A stretch of DNA of 60,000 bases from Zygnema cylindricum (Eukaryota; Streptophyta; Zygnematophyceae; Zygnematales; Zygnemataceae): positions 279,612 through 339,611 of the forward strand of contig JBBHKE010002882.1 of NCBI GenBank assembly GCA_037447655.1, read 5' to 3'. How positions within the stretch are numbered: position 1 is the first letter of the stretch; each line of letters opens with the position of its first letter. The notes below the pieces were generated by a model. It ran no database searches, was not told the origin of the DNA, and was given only the letters and a program-made list of their open reading frames with translations. Position numbers and translations under genes: made by a program. Positions 1-10,878 of the stretch are shown here, in pieces.

Positions 1-1174
1 CCAGTTGACACTCAACACAATAAGACCCACTTAAAATCACAACCCTGCTCACTTAGAGCCCTCACTTAACTTAGCAATTTGACACAGAATCACTCAAAAA
101 CTCTAATCAGACTCAAAGTTACACATGCACAAAGGCATCCGTAAAAACACTCTTTTCACTTAGGCCACTTTTTCATTAGTCGGTTCCAATATGTTGTAAA
201 TTGACATCTTTATTTCAGAAGATAGGGATGTGAGAGGATACGAAGGACTTAGAATATTTTCTAAATAGTTTTGCTGCAATACTTACCTTTATTAGTGTTA
301 TAGTAGCAGAAGTACAATAGAGTGTATTGTACTTCCACAAGGACGCGCTTCAGCAAGAGAAGTCTATGCAAGTTTTACCGAGTGGCGCCGACAACTAGTT
401 ACACGCATCACGCATTAGACCAGCGAATTCCCCGGATCAGACGAACGGAATTTGGGCCGGATATTTCGAAAATGTATTGTTCGGTATTTTACTATGATCA
501 CTGATTCGAATCGTGTCAACGGACGCGATTCACGTGGGACCACAAGTGACGAAGTACACCTGTACGCACTCAGATGATTCATACCGCAAAGCAACATTCA
601 TCCGGACTTGACTTTTTTGACAGATGTTGACTAAACATAGGCAACATTAATTGTACGGACAATATCTATGAATATCTGAAAAAAAAATAGTTAACGCTTA
701 GTGCATTAATAAATAGTGTTACATTGTTCATTTAGCAGCTAGTAGTAATTAGGGTTTGAAGTTCTCGCGGTACAGTAACGTACAGGTTGTAAACTTTGTC
801 GTAAGCCAGGATACTGTAATACAGCCACCCGAATTAGTGTGACCAGTAGATACTCACTATGAGTATATAGTTTAGGACTTAGCCAATATTGTATCATCCT
901 GTTTTGGGATTAGGATATTTTAAAGGCAGATTAAGGGAACTTCCAGACACCATATCTTATGGTTTACTCAGTCATTTGCGCTGCAATATTGGGAATTGTG
1001 AGTTTACTGTGATGTGTATAAGCGTGGCAAATTTGAAGTATATTGGCTTTTTGAGTCATATTTTGTGTCAGGTGAAAGTTGGCTATTGAGTAGGTGCCTG
1101 ATAGTTTCTGTTGTTTTTCATGTCTACTTCCACTACTACTGTTGGTTCTCCTTCTACAACGATGGTTGTACAAT
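1..1174 (+). repeat. 5' LTR region of old copia element C
   Basis: The stretch from about 845 to 1158 matches 14108-14436 closely in the same orientation, for example the shared text GATACTCACTATGAGTATAT, so the two are the 5' and 3' LTR ends of one element. A Gag-type start codon lies at 1120 inside the LTR, and the LTR ends near 1174, followed by a degraded primer site. Bases 1-844 hold no convincing gene. A GTAC-type inverted repeat at 309-335 (arms GAAGTACAATA and TATTGTACTTC) and the segment near 690-790 look like LTR U3 sequence. The left LTR boundary is not resolved. Confidence 0.55.
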
Positions 1175-1350
1175 AGTAAGTTGTGGGCCTTTCGTAAATA
1201 ATTCGTATTTTCAATGGCCAAAAGTATGTGTATTGGGCGGCGATAGTTGAATCTTCGTTTGAAACTGTTGACTTATTTGGGGTCTTGGATGGTTCCTTGA
1301 TGAAACATATCCGAGTTGGGCGAAAAAGAATTCATTGGCAAGGAACAATC
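1120..1350 (+). pseudogene. Copia element C, Gag N-terminal fragment (broken by element A)
   Basis: Starting from the ATG at 1120 the frame gives a Ser/Thr-rich leader like that of element D, then stops. A second readable stretch beginning near 1208 contains KYVYWAAIVESSFETVD and LFGVLDGSL. These align with KYIYWSDLVESYFTQVK and LFDVVDGSL in the Gag of element D at 26.3 kb. The reading is interrupted at 1350 by the LTR of element A and resumes at 11852. Function is therefore a dead Ty1/copia capsid gene; several frame changes are needed to join it. Confidence 0.65.
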
Positions 1351-2134
1351 TGTTGAAATAAGAAGTTTTTGTATTTTCTAGGTCTAAAATAAATTAGCGA
1401 AAACATATATAGAAAATGATGGCAGCCTGCCTTCATCTCTTCTCTCTTGCCCCCATACTTGTTGTAGTCACTGAAGGAGAGAGAGAGCGATGGAGCCATG
1501 GCTGCCTCAGCTCCATAGGAAAGACTAAAGAGTGACTTAAGTCACTCTGAACAAAAGGTTGAGTCTGGCAAGACTCGAACCCCCGACCGGTAGAGCGCGG
1601 CGTAGCCGTTAGCTCTAACCAGTATGTTATAGAAGTCCGTTAGATGATATAGGGTTTCATTTGTATTTAAACTATTGTATGATACTGAAATGATTTAACT
1701 GAAATATGGACGAACGAACATAGAACTTGTTAAGGTTAAGTGCGAACGTCATTTCGCACGAAACAAATGAAACGCACATTTGTTTTTAACGGTCGGCATT
1801 TAATGTCGGATTTAATCCGACGGCGCACGTCATCGCCGAGATCGCGGAATGGTCACTTTGGATTTTATGGACGTGGCATGACGTGGCGCCGCGTGGAAGG
1901 ATGACATTCGGTCGCGAGAATTCCGGAGAATATACGAACGAGTGGAAAAATGACACGCGTCCACTCAGTAGCCTTGTCGTACACCGCCCGTACTGAAAGG
2001 ACATCAGTCGTAGTACCTTTATTTACTTTACAATAATATGATTGGTTCGTACTTCAGTAGATAGGGGTTGTGAGAGAGATTTAGGACTTAGGAAATTTTG
2101 GTAGATAGACACCTCTCTCTTTAAGAGAGCCTTG

Positions 2135-2140
2135 TATAAA
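2135..2140 (+). promoter_or_regulatory. TATA box of element A LTR promoter
   Basis: TATAAA occurs about 200 bases before the Gag start. The same motif recurs in related LTRs at 11631-11636 (+) and, on the minus strand, at 6801-6806, 9833-9838, 53339-53344 and 56529-56534. In each case it is next to the same pyrimidine/purine-rich block. This suggests the RNA starts about 30 bases downstream. Confidence 0.7.
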
Positions 2141-2205
2141 TTGGCATTTTTGCCGACTCATAACTTATCGGCTGGTTGGCCATTTTCACTGATTCTTTTT
2201 GCTAC

Positions 2206-2255
2206 GGACTCACAGGAGTCCAGGCTGCACAGAGGTGCAGTCAAACTGTCAGTTT
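2206..2255 (+). other. Three tandem hairpins in the leader RNA of element A
   Basis: The arms are GGACTC/GAGTCC (2206-2211 and 2216-2221), CTGCAC/GTGCAG (2225-2230 and 2235-2240) and AAACTG/CAGTTT (2243-2248 and 2250-2255), with loops of 4, 4 and 1 bases. They lie between the presumed RNA start and the Gag start. The first two recur in related LTRs with base changes that keep the pairing. Confidence 0.65.
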
Positions 2256-2335
2256 GCCTTCTTGGTCAGCAGTGGTTGTGGCTTGAAGTGGGTTCGTTAA
2301 ATACTATCTAGAGGCTTCCTGTATTCTATAGTCCA

Positions 2336-3450
2336 ATGGAGGATACAGAATTGCAGGTTATGGGCCCACCCTCTAGGGTGCCCACCTTCAATGGATCTGG
2401 GTTCATCTATTGGGAAGCCATGATGATGGGAGCTTTGTGTGAAAAACGATACTGGGGTATCGTCAGTGGACAAGTGAAATGTCCACCTTTGGGAACTCCA
2501 CCAAGATTTGGGGGAGTAAGGTTTCCTGCAACAACGGCTGCCTCAGCGGAGGAGGCAAATGATGGGGACAGCAGTGTGTCCGAAAAGGGGAAAAGGAAGG
2601 AGACACCTCTCACTCCTATTGCCACAGTATCAGGAGTGGCGACCGTGAAGACCGTGGAGAACGATACTCAAATGTCGGAGGATGTAAACATGGCTGCCAA
2701 GAACTTCATTCTGAGGCACCTCACTCAAGGTTTGGCCACTCCTCATCTTCACATTTACAAGCTGAGGAGTTGTGGGTGAGTTTGGTGGAGATTTATAGAG
2801 CTAGAACTTTTCAAGAGCTCCAGTTGGCTGAGCAAAAGCTAGTGAGTTATACTTACAAAGGAGGAAAGATGTTAGATTACTGTAATGATCTTTCTTGTTT
2901 GTCTATGGAAATGGAAAGTGCCGCGTGGACAGGTACAATGAAAATGAAAGTTAACACCCTTATCATGAAATTACCAGATGGGTTCGAAAACATAGTGTAC
3001 CGAGTACGGGGAATACCTGATAGGTCATAGAAATGGAACACACTGGTTGGAATGATACTTGTGCAGGAAAACACAATGGAGATTAGGAGAGGAGGAAAGA
3101 GCTTTCAAGCTCTAGCACTAGGAGGGGAACGATGGGGGAAGGACCCAAAGAAACCTTATAGAGGGGAAAAAGATCATTCTGGGGGACAGAGGCCCCCAAA
3201 GGGTCTTTGTCATTATTGCAAAAAACTAGGACACTTTATCGCAGATTGTGTTAAGCTATCAGAGCTGAGGCTCCAAGAGAACCGTGGAGGGGGTTCTTCC
3301 GTAGGGAATAAAAAGGCACTTTTGGAAACAAAAGTGTCAGGAGAAACCGAGGATGAGTCATCTGAGGAGGATGGGGAGCTTCTTCTTGACGAGAGTCTGG
3401 AGGAGAAGGAGATCCCTCGGATGCAGAAGTGTGCCTTTGGAGCAATTCGG
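2336..3450 (+). pseudogene. gag: Element A gag (nucleocapsid/capsid), frameshifted
   Basis: The ATG at 2336 lies inside the 5' LTR and the next codons read through the PBS as QVMGPPSR. Capsid-like sequence follows (FILRHLTQGLATP, then WVSLVEIYRARTFQELQLAE after a frameshift near 2760). A CCHC zinc knuckle at 3208-3249 (CHYCKKLGHFIADC) would bind the element RNA. A stop at 3028-3030 also breaks the frame. The family role is the particle shell and RNA packaging. The start was chosen because the equivalent ATG is kept in elements F, G, I and D. Confidence 0.88.
2356..2370 (+). other. Primer binding site of element A (initiator tRNA anticodon arm)
   Basis: GGTTATGGGCCCACC follows the LTR without spacer. 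As I recall the plant initiator tRNA-Met, this complements its anticodon stem-loop (GGTGGGCCCATAACC) rather than its 3' end. Priming by a tRNA half is known for Drosophila copia and yeast Ty5. The same site is found in elements B, F, G and I, with point changes in D and L. Confidence 0.82.
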
Positions 3451-3700
3451 GAAGCTCCACAGGAAGGATGGATCATCGACTCAGGTGCATCCATGCATAT
3501 GTGTCGTGATGATGACCTCTTCACTAAGTTAAGAAAGATTCCTACTGTAGAGATAGAGTATGGGGATCGGAGAGTGGTTGCTAGAGATCTAGTGGGATCA
3601 GTAGATCTGAAAGTCTTAGTGAGGGTAAGACTTCTATACTTACATTCTCATATTTGTACTTTACATTCCTCAGCTGAGTAAAAATCTTGTCTCTACGTCT
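3451..3700 (+). pseudogene. Element A aspartic protease region
   Basis: The reading GWIIDSGASMHMC carries the retropepsin motif D-S-G-A-S, with the catalytic Asp codon at 3478-3480. It follows the conserved lead-in CAFGAIRE. In the family this protease cuts the Gag-Pol polyprotein. The frame is lost near 3650, just before the GAG-pre-integrase domain, although the motif itself is intact. Confidence 0.85.
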
Positions 3701-4825
3701 GTGTTAGATGACAAAGAGTTTGATACCTTCACCAGAAAGGGAGTCTTTACAGCTAAGTATGGGGATGAAGTTTACTTCACAGCAGATAAGGGTATCCAAG
3801 GAATGTTTAGGCTTAACCTGAGTAATGAAAAGAAGAATGCTTACTATGTTGGTGTTCCTAAGGTGATGATTTGGCATAAGCGGTTGGGGCATGTGCATTT
3901 TGATAGGTTAAAGGAAATGAAAAAGCTTGATAAAGTAGATGGCATTCAGTTTGGGGATAATGAAATGATTGATGATTGTAGTGGTTGTGCTCAAGGTAAG
4001 GCTCACAGACTTCCTTTTCCCAAAGCCGCCACATATACAGGTGAGAAAGTGTTAGATTTGGTCCACACAGATATTTGGGGACCTGCAAAAGTACCTCCGG
4101 TTGGAGGAAAGAGGTTTATGATGACAATAACTGAGGACTGGTCTAGATACTCTAGAGTCTACTTTCTGAAAACAAAGTCTGAAGCATCAACTTACTTCAA
4201 AGAATATAAAGTTTGGAGTGAGAAGTTGCATGAAACCCCCATTAAGAGGACAAGGAGTGATAATGGGGGGGAATATATCTCTAACGAGTTTGAGGAATAT
4301 CTGAGAGATGAGGGAGTGCAGCACTAGAAAACTGTACCATATAACCTAGAACAAAATGGGGTAGTTGAGAGGTTGAATCAAACACTAGGAGATAGTGCAT
4401 GCACTATGTTGGCAGACAAGAAAATAGGAAAGAGATTTTGGGCAGAAGCAATGAACTGTGCCAACTACATTAAGAATAGAGTACTTACCTCAGCTGTAAA
4501 GGGAATGACACCTTATGAGAGATGGGTTGGAAGGAAACCAGATATCTCACACCTTAAAGTATTTGGTAGCCAAGTTTACAGTCTTGACACGGATAGGAAA
4601 AACTGGAAACTAGATGCTAAGGGAAAACCTGGATACTTTGTGGGATATGATGAGGATGTTAAGGGATATAGAGACTATGACTTAGCAAAGAAAGATATCA
4701 TTCTGGTCAAACACTTAGTTGTCATGGATGAAGGGAAGTCATTTGACCCCTTCAAATATACAAAGAAGATAAGGATCAGATTTGAGTCCGAAAGTGAGGA
4801 GAACTCGGTCTCGAAAGGGACATGA
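3701..4825 (+). pseudogene. Element A integrase, one in-frame stop
   Basis: A GAG-pre-integrase zinc-binding region comes first (WHKRLGHVHF, then CSGCAQGKAH). The catalytic core follows: Asp in VHTDIWGP (codon 4070-4072), Asp in RSDNGGEY (4259-4261) and Glu in VVERLN (4367-4369), which is the D,D,E triad. A TAG at 4325-4327 separates the second and third catalytic residues. The C-terminal part includes RKPDISHLKVFG and GYFVGYDEDVKGYRDYD, typical of copia integrases. Integrase inserts the cDNA into the genome. Confidence 0.9.
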
Positions 4826-5860
4826 GTGAAACCGTGATTACAGACTCAAGGGAGATCCAAGATACACGAGACTCACCGGAAACCTCACATACTCCTATGG
4901 ACTTCGAGGAGATAGAAGAAGCGGGACAAGAACCGGTTTCCATGGACAGGGGAGCCGATGAGACAGTGAGAAGAAATCTAAGACTTCCATCCATTCCAGC
5001 TTCGGAGTTTGAGGGAGGAAGGAGGAGCAGCAAAAGATTACAGGAAAAACAAGCCGCTCATAAGGTAACTAAGCTATCTCACCCTGATGAGCCTCAGTCT
5101 TACTCGGAGGCAGTGAATAGTCCAGAGAAAGAAAGATGGATTAGAGCCATAAATGATGAGATGGCTTCTATCATGGAAGCAAATACTTGGGAACTAGCGG
5201 ATTGTCCTCCAGACAGAAAACCTATTGGGTGTAAATGGGTATTTAAACTAAAACTGAACCCAGATAATACCATTGAGATATATAAGGCTTGATTAGTAGC
5301 GAAAGGGTTCACCCAAAAGCAGGGGATTGACTATGAGGAGACCTTTGCTCCAGTTGTTCGGTTCCCATCAGTAAGGATTCTCCTCAGTCTGGCACCAGCA
5401 GAAGAAATGGAGATACATCACATGGACATTAAGACTGCTTTCCTCAATGGTGAATTAGAGGAAGAAATTTTCATGAGACAACCCGAGGGGTTCATGGAAG
5501 AAGGAGAAGAGAGCAAAGTCTGCAGGCTCATAAAGTCCTTATATGGACTAAAGCAGGCTCCCCGACAGTGGAATAAGAAACTAGATGAGTTTCTTACCAG
5601 TCTGAGATATATCCGTATCAGCTCTGACCATTCTATCTATATGGTTGAAGATGAGAATGTTGTCATTTTTATTGCAATTTATGTGGATGATCTGCTTGTA
5701 TTGAGTAAATCCTTCGAAAAGATCAATAAGTTAAAGACAGATCTTAGAAGCAGATTTGATATGAAGGATTTAGGGGAGGCAAAATATATTTTGGGGATTC
5801 AAATGGAGAGAGATAGGGGGAGAAAATTATCAGACTTACTCAGAAAGAAGCAATAGGTAA
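4822..5860 (+). pseudogene. Element A reverse transcriptase, stop and frameshift
   Basis: An acidic Ser/Glu-rich linker leads into the copia RT start (NTWELADCPPDRKPIGCKWV). A TGA at about 5290 breaks the frame before LVAKGFTQKQGIDYEETFAP. The second part has the palm motif YVDD at 5680-5691 within IAIYVDDLLVLSK, and SLYGLKQAPRQWNKKLDEF. Another frameshift near 5827 follows KYILGIQMERD. The catalytic residues are present but the ORF is not continuous. Confidence 0.92.
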
Positions 5861-6431
5861 TATGCTTGAGAAATTCCAGATGGAAAATACTAACAGTTGT
5901 ACCACTCCCATAGACTTGAAAAAAGTAAGTGATGGGAGTGTAGAAGGAGGAGTGATGATCTTAGATGATCAAATAAGTATAGAAGAGAGAGAATTTATAT
6001 AGACTATCCCTTATAGACAGGTCGTAGGAAGTTTAATCTATTTTATGAATTGTACCAGGCCGGACATAGCGGCAGCAGTTGGAGTACTCAGTAGGAGCCT
6101 TAATGATCCTAAGAAGAGGGATTGGGAGGCAACCAAGAGAGTCATGAGATATCTGGTAGGAACCAGAGAGTTATGGTTGCATTTTGGAGGGGAGCACACT
6201 GACATCACTACTTGGACTGATGCCAGTTATGGGGATGTACATATGAGACGATGCACTTCAGGGTATGTGTTGTATGTTGGGGAAGGTGCATGCTGTTGGA
6301 GCCGTAAGCAACAAAAGGTGGTTGCTTTGTCCACTATGGAGGCTGAGTATATGGCCTCTTGTTCTGCTGTGAAAGAGTGGATGTGGGTCAAGTCTTTGCT
6401 GCAAGAACTGGGGTATATGAAGGAGGGAGTG
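5860..6431 (+). pseudogene. Element A RT end and RNase H, first part
   Basis: After a stop near 6000, the reading TIPYRQVVGSLIYFMNCTRPDI leads into RNase H: WTDASYGD, SRKQQKVVALSTMEAEYMAS and WVKSLLQELG. The catalytic Asp and Glu positions of the RNase H family are kept. The frame is cut in the codons for KEGV by the insertion of element B. Removing B and one GAGTG copy joins it exactly to HEVFCDNQAAIAIA at 10586. Confidence 0.92.
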
Positions 6432-7567
6432 TGAAACTCTATAGGCTCCATTGCCACACAAAATTCGCAGATCCAAAGAAGCAAATGTAGATAGTGCCGA
6501 CTCCAAGTTTATATAAACCCAAATGATTGACCCCTTGACAATCAGAACCCCATTACAGCTTCACCCCTGTGAAGTAAGACTTTCTGTGTGCTTAGTTCCA
6601 CCACAGAATGCAAAGTTAGAATATGAGATTAGGATAACATTCCCCACTTTGACTTTCCCTTAGAAATGCAGCCACCCTGGCAGGCAAACACGCTAACCAA
6701 CTACACCCATGTGTAGCCTGGACTCCCGTGAGGCCGCGGCAACAAGAATCACTGAATTTGGTCAAGTGAGTTGATAGTTATGGCTGGCCATAGTTTGCCA
6801 TTTATACAAGATGCTCTCTGGGAGAGGCGGCTACTTACCCAAAATATTATAAGTCCAAAACCCCTCTCTAAACCCCCTAGTAGTGAGGTACTGACCAATC
6901 ACAAGACTGTTCCGTACAATAAAGTACAGATGGGGATGTACTTTCTGTACGGACAGTGTACGACGTTGCCATTATGCGACATTTGTCACATCCGGATTTG
7001 TTGTCTTCCGTTCCGGTGATTCCGTAAACCCGTATGATGTTGCCACCTGTCATCCAGAGTGGCGGAGTCCGCAAACCGCCAAATTGTCCTTCCGCGAAGC
7101 CGGCGCTAACCACGACCGTCCGATTGATATTTGTATTAAATAACGACAGTCGAAACAAATGTCCGTACTATTTGTTTCGTCCGGTATCAATAGTACAACT
7201 GATTCTATGTCTAATAAACCGTAATCGAGTAAAATGGAAAATCCTACGTGTGAATGTTTATATACATATAAAACCCATTATACCTTAGCACTAGTCCTAG
7301 ACTAAACCGAGAAAGCTATCGGCTACGAGTTACTTGACGAACGGAAGTTACCAGGATCAAATCTTGGGTCCGTCAAGTACCTTTTGGTACATCTACCTAA
7401 TTTACCCCTGTCTTCTCTAGTGAGCTTAGGCAGCCATGGCTCTAGCTCCCTCTCCAGCCTTTAGTGACTAGAACAAGTGTGGGATCTTGGAGAAGGAGGT
7501 TAGAGGCAGACTGCCTCTGCTACTTTTCTATCCTAAAAAAAACCTAGAAAATACCCAAATATCAACA
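6432..7567 (-). repeat. 3' LTR of element B
   Basis: The LTR is 1136 bp; on the minus strand it begins TGTTGATATTTGGG. The outer end is slightly mutated (TGAAACTCTATAGG on plus instead of TGAAATTCTATGGG). It carries the shared U3 blocks, a T-arm-like hairpin at 7334-7376 on the plus strand, and a minus-strand TATAAA at 6801-6806. Confidence 0.9.
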
Positions 7568-7595
7568 CTCCCCTTATTTTCTAGTCTACTTCCTT

Positions 7596-9453
7596 TCAAC
7601 TCTTACAAACAAAATAAACAAAACACTCTCTCCCATTTTTCCTTTTTCTTTTCTTTTTCCATTTATATAACTTAAGAAAAATGCTCTCGTATTTAAAACA
7701 ATGCATTAGATGAAATGAAATAATAATTGCATCACACATTTCATTTAGCATCCCACTTATCATAAATCCGAGCAAAGATTTTATCCACCTCATCTCTTTT
7801 CCATCCATACTAAATCCACTTTCCCTCTTGCAATTCAAACAACCAGCCCCATCTCCAATCTGCAACACACACCCTGAGGCTAACCCTTTTACAGGCACAC
7901 CTTCATAAATGTCATCACTCCCTTTAGTGATGTCAAACCCATTACCCCCAAAACATGAACTTTCCTCACTCTCTCCCATGGATTTCTTTCCACTCTCACT
8001 TTCTAAATTTATTCCCAATAAATATTTATCCTCCTCTAAACCTTTCATTAAATATTCCTCTTCTCCATTATCCTTTAAAACTCTTTCTAGTTTCACTTCT
8101 CCCCTTTCCTCGGAATCCGTTGAAGTCTCCCTTTCCAAGCAGTTTTCTATTTTCAAAATATCTATAAAATTATCCTCATTAATTTTATCTTTCCCATTTT
8201 CACTTATGGATCCTAGATCTCACTTTCTCATTTCTACGTCATTCACTCTACACTCCTCGACATCCTCAAGTACCTCCTCTCTTTTTACTTCCCTTATACC
8301 ACCAAAACCACACTGTTGCCTTCGTGGAATTTCTGTGTACTTTTCTCTCTTCTCCATTCTACCGATGTGAAGAAGCTCCAAGATTTCTTCACCCTCTTTC
8401 TCCTCTTCCTCTCTTTCCTCCTCATTCACATACCAACTTCTAAGTTCTTCCAAGCAAGGACACTCCTCCATAAAGTGACCCGGTTTCCTACAAGCGAAGC
8501 AAACCCCTTTTTTCAAAGCTCCCATTTCTTTTCCTCTCCCTTTCTTTCCACCAAAGTTCCGATAAGGTTTACCTTTGTCGTTCTTCCTCTCATCACGCTT
8601 CCGCTCGTCACTGCCATTCCTCACATCATGCTTTCGCCTGTCCCCACCAGCTGTAAATGCAATCTCCCTGTCACTTCCCCTACGAAGCTCCAAAGTGCTT
8701 TCCCTCACAAGTATAATCGTTATGGTAATGCTCCAAGTCCATGAGGAACCATCCATTTCCTGCATACGGTAGATGATGTCTTCGTTCTCATCTGGAAGCT
8801 TCATGATTAGTGTATTAATCTTTTTCTCCTCAGATTCTACATATCCCGCACTAGCAAGCTCAACATATAACGCAACAATATCATTGCAAAACTCTATCAT
8901 GCTACCGCCTTTATACACATAGGCCTTTATTTCCTGTTTTACTAATTGCTGCCTCTGTATAGAATCACTCTTATAAATCTGAATTAGTGTGTCCCAAATT
9001 TCCGAAGTCTTGGTTAGATTTAAAAGAGTGATAGCTATAGACTTAGATACATATCTAAGTATGAGATGTTTTGCTATAGTGTTTTTATATTCCCAAATTT
9101 TTCTATCATTTTCTTCAGTTTTTGGTTCAGTTATAACCCCCACAAGTGGAACCGTAGGCGAGAGCCTAGCTCCCCTCACCATAAGTGTCCCTTTATCCTT
9201 CTCCCCTAATTCCCCATTCACGACAAGGTTTTTCCCTACACCTTCCGTTGCATCTAAACTCCGGTTGATATTCTGGGCAGCCTCAGATGATTATCCATAG
9301 TAAGCTCCTCCAAAGCCAGGTGGCGAACATCTCACTTGTCCCGAAACAATTCCCCATAAGTGCTTCTCAAAAAGCAATCCCTCCATTGTGAACTCCCAAT
9401 AAGTGAAGTCTGTTCCATCGAACATAGGCACCCTAGATGGTGGGCCCATAACC
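7596..9453 (-). pseudogene. gag: Element B Gag-derived polyprotein, broken
   Basis: Minus-strand frames 8220-9221 (333 aa) and 7596-8156 (186 aa) match the intact 623-aa protein of element F nearly throughout. The first holds capsid sequence and a CCHC knuckle (CFACRKPGHFMEEC). The second holds the tail with YLMKGLEEDKYLLGI and GLASGCVLQIGDGAG. The Gag start (MAMEPIEF) lies in the LTR at about 9470, but a stop near 9296 separates it from the rest. This copy is a decayed sister of F. Confidence 0.85.
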
Positions 9454-10580
9454 TAAAATTCTATGGGCTCCATTGCCACACAGAATTCGCAGATCCAAAG
9501 AAGCTAATCTAGATAGTGCCGACTCCAAGTTTATATAAACCCAAATGATTGACCCCTTGACAATCAGAACCCCATTACAGCTTCACCCATGTGAAGTAAG
9601 ATTTTCTGTGTGCTCATTTCCACCACAGAATGCAAACTTAGAATATGAGATTAGGATAACATTCCCCACTTTGACTTTCCCTTAGAAATGCAGCCACCCT
9701 GGCAAGCAAACACTCTAACCAGCTACACCCTTGTGTAGCTTGGACTCCCCTGAGTCCGCAGCAACAAGAATCACTGAATTTGGTCAACTGAGTTGATAGT
9801 TATGGCTGGCCAAAGTTTGCCATTTATACAAGATGCTCTCTGGGAGAGACGGCTACTTACCCAAAATATTCTAAGTCCTAAACCCCTCTCTAAACCCCCT
9901 AGTACTGAGGTTCTCACCAATCACAGGATTGTACCGTAAAATAAAGTACAGATGCCGATGTACTTTCTGTACGAACAGTGTACGACGTCGCCATTATGCG
10001 ACATTTGTCACATCCGGATTTGTTGTCTTCCGTTTCGGTGATTCCGTAAACCCGTATGATATTGCCACGTGTCATTTGGGGTTGCGGAGTCCGCAAACCG
10101 CCAAATTGTCCTTTTCGCGAAGCCGTTGCTAACCGCGACCGTCCGATTGATATTCGTATTAAATAAGGACAGTCGAAACAAATGTCCGTACTATTTGTTT
10201 CGTCCGGTACTAATAGTACAACTGATTCTATGGCTAATAAACCGTAATCCAGTTAAATGGAAAATCCTACGTGTTAATGTTTATATACCTATCAAACCCA
10301 TTATACCTTAGCACTAGTCCTAGACTAAACGGACAAAGCTACCGGCTACGAGTTACTTGACGAACGGCAAGTACCAGGATCAAATCCTGGGTTCGTCAAG
10401 TACCTTTTGGTACATCTACCTAATTTACCCCTGTCTTCTATAGTGAGCTTAGGCAGCCATGGCTCTAGCTCCCTCTCCAGCCTTCAGTGACTACAACAAG
10501 TGTGGGGGCTTGGAGAAGGAGGTTTGCCTCTGCTACCTTTTTATCCTAAAAAAGACCTAGAAAATACCCAAATATCAACA
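9454..10580 (-). repeat. 5' LTR of element B
   Basis: The LTR is 1127 bp with its PBS at 9441-9453. U3 contains the hairpin 10357-10399, with outer arms TTGACGAAC/GTTCGTCAA and inner arms CCAGG/CCTGG around the 7-base loop ATCAAAT. The outer end TATCAACA abuts the GAGTG duplication. Confidence 0.9.
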
Positions 10581-10585
10581 GAGTG

Positions 10586-10834
10586 CATGAAGTGTTTTGT
10601 GATAATCAAGCGGCCATAGCAATTGCAGCCAATCCAAAACATCATTTTAAGGCTAAACATATGGGCATAAGATTAAGTTTTTTAAGAGAAAAAGTTGAGA
10701 ATAAAATAGTGAATCTTGTATATAGATTTGATGAGGAAATGGTAGCGGACATGATGACCAAACCTGTGCCCTCACCAAAGTTAAAATACTGTAGGGAAAA
10801 ATGTGGATTAAAAGAAAAATTAAAAATAGACTAG
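10586..10834 (+). pseudogene. Element A RNase H, C-terminal part
   Basis: HEVFCDNQAAIAIAANPKHH continues the RNase H from 6431 in frame once element B is removed. The DNQAA motif carries a catalytic Asp. The protein ends after LREKVENKIVNLVYRFDEEM and DMMTKPVPSPKL with a natural stop at 10832-10834, shortly before the polypurine tract. This is the normal end of a copia Pol. Confidence 0.92.
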
Positions 10835-10878
10835 AAAATAAGGGGAGTGTTGAAATAAGTAGTTTTTGTATTTTCTAG
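10831..10878 (+). other. Polypurine tract in a hairpin at the element A 3' LTR junction
   Basis: The tract AAATAAGGGGAG directly precedes the LTR start TGTTGAAAT at 10848. CTAGAAAATA (10831-10840) and TATTTTCTAG (10869-10878) are perfect 10-bp inverted arms that put the tract and LTR start in the loop. The tract primes plus-strand DNA synthesis in this class of element. Confidence 0.8.

Larger units (their letters stand above)
1351..2355 (+). repeat. 5' LTR of element A
   Basis: The LTR is 1005 bp and bounded by TG and CA. U3 contains the block GTTGTAGTCACTGAAGG and the palindrome AGCCATGGCT, both shared with the other copia LTRs here. A TATA-type sequence TGTATAAA lies at 2133-2140 after a CT-rich stretch. 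The leader then holds three short hairpins (2206-2255). The Gag start codon at 2336 is inside the LTR, so the last 20 bases of U5 are coding. Confidence 0.93.
6432..10580 (-). mobile_element. Gag-only copia-related element B, nested in A
   Basis: LTRs at 6432-7567 and 9454-10580 (minus orientation) flank about 1.9 kb of internal DNA. The perfect 5-bp duplication GAGTG is at 6427-6431 and 10581-10585, inside the RNase H gene of element A. The PBS on the minus strand is at 9441-9453 and the purine tract is the complement of 7568-7584. The internal region encodes Gag and a short degenerate tail but no protease, integrase or RT, so B is non-autonomous. It is a sibling of elements F and G. Confidence 0.93.

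Noticed and set aside
1564-1625. Genuine tRNA genes in the copia LTRs
   Set aside because: Only a T-arm and B-box-like core are convincing; acceptor and anticodon stems do not close, so these are reported as tRNA-like hairpins.
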